8,203 nucleotides of DNA, from contig CAYSAG010000236.1 in the NCBI GenBank assembly GCA_964428935.1, positions 1-8,203 on the forward strand, written 5' to 3'. Source of the stretch: JAADHY01 sp964428935. Its GTDB lineage: Bacteria > Planctomycetota > Planctomycetia > Planctomycetales > Planctomycetaceae. Shown here piece after piece: positions 6,284 through 8,203 of this stretch (positions within the stretch are counted from its first letter, which is position 1; every line of letters starts with the position of its first letter). Both the position numbers and the translations under genes were made by a program. The notes under the pieces were generated by a model. That model was not told the DNA's origin. It saw nothing but the letters and a program-made list of their open reading frames with translations, and ran no database searches.

Positions 6284-6505
6284 ATGGCCGAGCTCCTGCT
6301 GCTCGTGTTCGTGGCCGTTGTAGTGGCAGCGGCCTACTTCATTGGGCGTCAGTTCGACTCGTTCCGCGCGACGGCATTGGTGTGGATTGTGGCGGGAGCC
6401 TTGCTGGCGGCCGGTCTGTTCGTTTACGGCAAGAGCAAAGTCGACACGGCTCGCAGCGGGTTCCTCGCTCCGTACCAGCGCATTCAGAACGGCGAATTTG
6501 ACTAA
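6284..6505 (+). CDS. Small membrane protein with two predicted transmembrane segments, unknown function
   Basis: This gene encodes 73 residues. The ATG at 6284 is chosen because GGGGGAGA at 6269-6276 sits about 8 nt upstream; an earlier in-frame start at 6203 lacks one and would add a non-membrane stretch. Residues 3-20 (LLLLVFVAVVVAAAYFIG, after MAE) form one hydrophobic helix. Residues about 29-50 form a second (ATALVWIVAGALLAAGLFVYG), followed by a basic KSK and a polar tail ending QNGEFD. The short RQFDSFR connection carries two arginines, so by the positive-inside rule both termini and the loop compete for the cytoplasm and topology is unclear. I do not recognise a family. The gene converges on actF with only 59 bp between stops. 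Good Shine-Dalgarno and coherent membrane pattern support it as real. Confidence 0.65.
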   Translation: MAELLLLVFVAVVVAAAYFIGRQFDSFRATALVWIVAGALLAAGLFVYGKSKVDTARSGFLAPYQRIQNGEFD

Positions 6506-6564
6506 CGACCGTCAGAGCGGCCGCTGGTCGCCCCGAGTTGGACGCCTGTCGTGTCGCCGAGTGC
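6506..6564. terminator. Convergent gap with short inverted repeats; weak bidirectional terminator candidate
   Basis: The 59 bp between the stops of the small membrane protein and actF hold CGACC (6506-6510) and GGTCG (6526-6530) flanking the perfect palindrome AGCGGCCGCT (6516-6525). The arms could form a bulged stem on either strand's transcript, but no T-run follows on either side. Position between convergent genes is the main argument. Confidence 0.25.
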
Positions 6565-7770
6565 TCAGCGGACCGAGGCCGGCTCTGACGCCGACGCCGT
6601 TTCCCGGCCGGCAACGTCTGCCTCGAGAACCGCAGACGCAGAGGCGGCCGCGCTGCCCGCTCCGACTGGCCCAAGCTGCTGGCGCAGCAGACGAACCGTT
6701 CCGCCGAGCACAGCCACGGCCAGGAACAAGCTGCCCAGCTCGGCGAAGCCAAAGGGCGGCGGGCCTTCCGACAGCGGCGGAACCAGCGACAAGTAGAGGT
6801 CGAGCCAACGTCCAAGGAGCACGACAACGCAGACTTGAATGAGCACGGCCGGATTTCGCTTGGCCTTTCGCGTCGCCAACACGGCAAACGGAACTCCCCA
6901 ATTGACCGCAGCGTTCAAAAGAAACAGCGGGTGCCACAGACCCTGGACGCGACGCACGAAGTAAACCGTCTCTTCCGGAATGTCGGTGTACCAAATGAGC
7001 ATGTACTGGCAAAACCAAATGTACATCCAAAAGCTGCTAAAGCCGAAAAGCAGTTTGCCCAAGTCGTGAAGACGCGACTCGGTCACCAACCCAGGCCTCG
7101 GCTGCAGTCGGAACAAGACGGCGCCAACCAGCGTAAGCAGTGCCAGGCCGCTCAGGAAAATCCCCGCGAAGTGGTAGACACCGAAAACGGTGCTGTACCA
7201 TTCCGGCTCCAGTGACATGACCCAGTCGGTGGAAGCCAACCAGACCGTGAACCCGAAAACGACCACAAAGAGAGCGGCTAATAGTTTGGTCGTCGAGCGA
7301 CGGGAACCGCCGTTTTGAGTCAAACGGGCCAGCAGCAGGCTGAAGACGCTCCACAGCACTAAGTAAACCACAGAGCGAGCGAGAAAAAAAGTCGGTTTGA
7401 GCCAGGTAGCCTTGAACCACTCGGCAGGCTTGAAGGTGTGAGCGTGCCACCAGGGGTAGTTGCCGAGGCCTGTCAGAAGGACCAAAAGAAAGAGGACGGC
7501 CGCGGCTGGGACGGTGAGGGCCAGCGTTCGCGGAACGGGCAGCAGCGGTTCGCTCCAGCGAGCTGCAGTCAGAACGTGAAAGGCCAGGAAGAGCGTAGCG
7601 GCCAGCCCGAGGCCAAGCAGGAGGTAGGTCAGAAGAAGGGCGTTGGCCCAAAGCCGGGGGAGGTCGAAGAGAGCTTGGAGGGCGAACGCTGCAAGCCCGG
7701 CCAAGCCCAGACTCCATTCTGGGTGGGTCCAATTGACGCGGAGCGATTTGACGAAGGCTTGCGGTTTCAT
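6565..7770 (-). CDS. actF: Alternative Complex III subunit ActF (quinol:cytochrome c oxidoreductase membrane subunit)
   Basis: This gene encodes 401 residues, near the usual ActF size. Ten membrane segments fit the ActF fold: roughly 19-36, 42-67, 81-103, 127-149, 161-180, 196-219, 235-260, 277-298, 308-330 and 340-363. Characteristic ActF stretches are LASTDWVMSLEPEWYSTVFG around 178-197, FCQYMLIWYTDIPEETVYF around 253-271, and LLGRWLDLYLSLVPPL near 318-333. ActF is an integral membrane subunit of Alternative Complex III, which oxidises menaquinol or ubiquinol and passes electrons to a cytochrome c or directly to a terminal oxidase. The tail beyond about residue 366 is Ala/Ser-rich and looks disordered. 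The ATG at 7770 is fixed by an in-frame TGA seven codons upstream on the minus strand, yet no Shine-Dalgarno precedes it. It follows actE on the same strand after 153 bp. No actG or oxidase gene follows it here. Confidence 0.92.
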   Translation of the reverse strand: MKPQAFVKSLRVNWTHPEWSLGLAGLAAFALQALFDLPRLWANALLLTYLLLGLGLAATLFLAFHVLTAARWSEPLLPVPRTLALTVPAAAVLFLLVLLTGLGNYPWWHAHTFKPAEWFKATWLKPTFFLARSVVYLVLWSVFSLLLARLTQNGGSRRSTTKLLAALFVVVFGFTVWLASTDWVMSLEPEWYSTVFGVYHFAGIFLSGLALLTLVGAVLFRLQPRPGLVTESRLHDLGKLLFGFSSFWMYIWFCQYMLIWYTDIPEETVYFVRRVQGLWHPLFLLNAAVNWGVPFAVLATRKAKRNPAVLIQVCVVVLLGRWLDLYLSLVPPLSEGPPPFGFAELGSLFLAVAVLGGTVRLLRQQLGPVGAGSAAASASAVLEADVAGRETASASEPASVR

Positions 7771-7923
7771 GGGTCGGCACCGTTTGTTGGTTCAGACCGT
7801 CGTGTGGGTGTCGGGGTGTTGTTGTGTCCTGCGTCGCCGTGTCGACTGACAGTTGTTGTTTCTTGAAAGACGGCAAGTGACAGAAGTGCCGTAGAGCTTG
7901 GGAAAGCGAGCCCCTTGGAACGT
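7771..7923 (-). promoter_or_regulatory. actE-actF intercistronic leader, A/C-rich and without Shine-Dalgarno
   Basis: This 153-bp gap is long for genes of one complex. Read on the minus strand, it carries a 6-bp hairpin near the actE stop and then an A/C-rich stretch (opposite 7802-7831, with ACACAACAACACCCC) running toward the actF ATG. No AGGAG-like element is found in the last 20 nt. An unstructured A/C-rich leader could allow ribosome entry without Shine-Dalgarno pairing. No clear internal promoter is seen. Confidence 0.4.
7870..7892 (-). repeat. 6-bp inverted repeat downstream of actE, possible hairpin
   Basis: ACGGCA (7870-7875) and TGCCGT (7887-7892) are exact inverted arms around an 11-nt loop, about 30 nt past the actE stop. 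Only a few T residues follow on the minus strand, so this is at best a partial terminator or an RNA-stabilising hairpin between the two cistrons. Confidence 0.3.
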
Positions 7924-8203
7924 CTACTCGTTTGTTGACCCTTGCGGCTGATGGGAACTTTGTGTTTTGGAAGCCTGCGGTAGGCCCGCGGCAGTTGTTT
8001 GACCGGCCGTCTTGTCTGCCTGGGGCGGCTGTTGGGGCGTCTGTTCGGCTGCTTGGCTTTTTTGAAGCTGTCGAATGTAGAGAATGACCTTCCAGCGGTC
8101 GTCCACGTCGAGGATTGTCCGCTGCGGAGGCATGTTTCGCATGCCGTAGGTAATGACGTGGAACAGCTCGCCGTCGTTCATGGTTCGCGACGGCCCGGTT
8201 GCA
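7924..8203 (-). CDS. actE: Alternative Complex III monohaem cytochrome c subunit ActE, C-terminal end; 5' end outside window
   Basis: The frame is open to the right edge and stops with TAG at 7926-7924, giving the last 92 residues. The ATG at 8181 is internal: the residues before it (GPSRT) continue the domain. The segment DGELFHVITYGMRNMPP.....VDDRWKVILYIRQLQ is the C-terminal half of a class I cytochrome c domain, with the Met of RNMP (residue 24 of the fragment) as the expected sixth haem ligand and DRW...YIR.LQ as the last helix. The CxxCH haem-attachment site must lie beyond the edge. The final 40 or so residues are Gln/Ala/Thr/Pro-rich and appear disordered. In Alternative Complex III, ActE is the membrane-anchored monohaem cytochrome that passes electrons onward. 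The assignment as ActE rests on this domain type plus actF directly downstream. Confidence 0.85.
   Translation of the reverse strand, partial: ATGPSRTMNDGELFHVITYGMRNMPPQRTILDVDDRWKVILYIRQLQKSQAAEQTPQQPPQADKTAGQTTAAGLPQASKTQSSHQPQGSTNE

Noticed and set aside
8179..8181. ATG as the start of an 85-residue gene
   Set aside because: The cytochrome c domain continues upstream of it and the frame is open to the window edge, so it is an internal methionine of actE.

Overview
The window is GC-rich bacterial DNA that most resembles a planctomycete chromosome. This is inferred from the gene set: a eukaryote-like UDP-N-acetylglucosamine pyrophosphorylase, genes for Alternative Complex III (ActE/ActF), a large GT-C membrane glycosyltransferase with a soluble tail of a type I associate with planctomycetes, and a proline/serine-rich lipoprotein. 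No 16S rRNA or other phylogenetic marker is present, so the assignment is an inference. I see no tRNA, rRNA, CRISPR array, insertion sequence, phage gene or attachment site. It reads as ordinary core or envelope chromosome, not a mobile island.

Layout from left to right. (1) 1-575, plus strand: C-terminal part of a UAP-family uridylyltransferase, cut by the window edge. (2) 576-1072: about 500 bp with no convincing gene. (3) 1073-1861, plus: a PilZ-domain protein with both halves of the c-di-GMP-binding motif, a TTG start behind a strong Shine-Dalgarno, and a long disordered tail. (4) 1825-3198, minus: a predicted lipoprotein of unknown function whose 3' end overlaps the PilZ gene tail-to-tail by 37 bp. 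(5) 3199-3608: a divergent intergenic region with a -10-like hexamer and a perfect 15-bp dyad. (6) 3609-6026, plus: a GT-C/ArnT-like membrane glycosyltransferase. (7) 6284-6505, plus: a 73-residue protein with two membrane segments. (8) 6565-7770, minus: actF, preceded on the same strand by the truncated 3' end of actE (7924-8203).

Working together: actE and actF are the promoter-distal end of an operon for Alternative Complex III, the quinol-oxidising respiratory complex that replaces bc1 in many bacteria. The rest of that operon lies beyond the right edge. The UAP enzyme makes UDP-GlcNAc, the glycosyltransferase probably uses a lipid-linked sugar at the membrane, the lipoprotein is exported, and the PilZ protein would sense c-di-GMP. 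A loose envelope/polysaccharide theme can be drawn from these, but the strands alternate and the genes do not form one operon, so a shared pathway is speculative.

I did not find a convincing undescribed system. The items most worth a second look are the divergent control region with its dyad, the N-terminally extended glycosyltransferase, the uncharacterised lipoprotein, the small membrane protein, and the Shine-Dalgarno-less actF start behind an A/C-rich leader.
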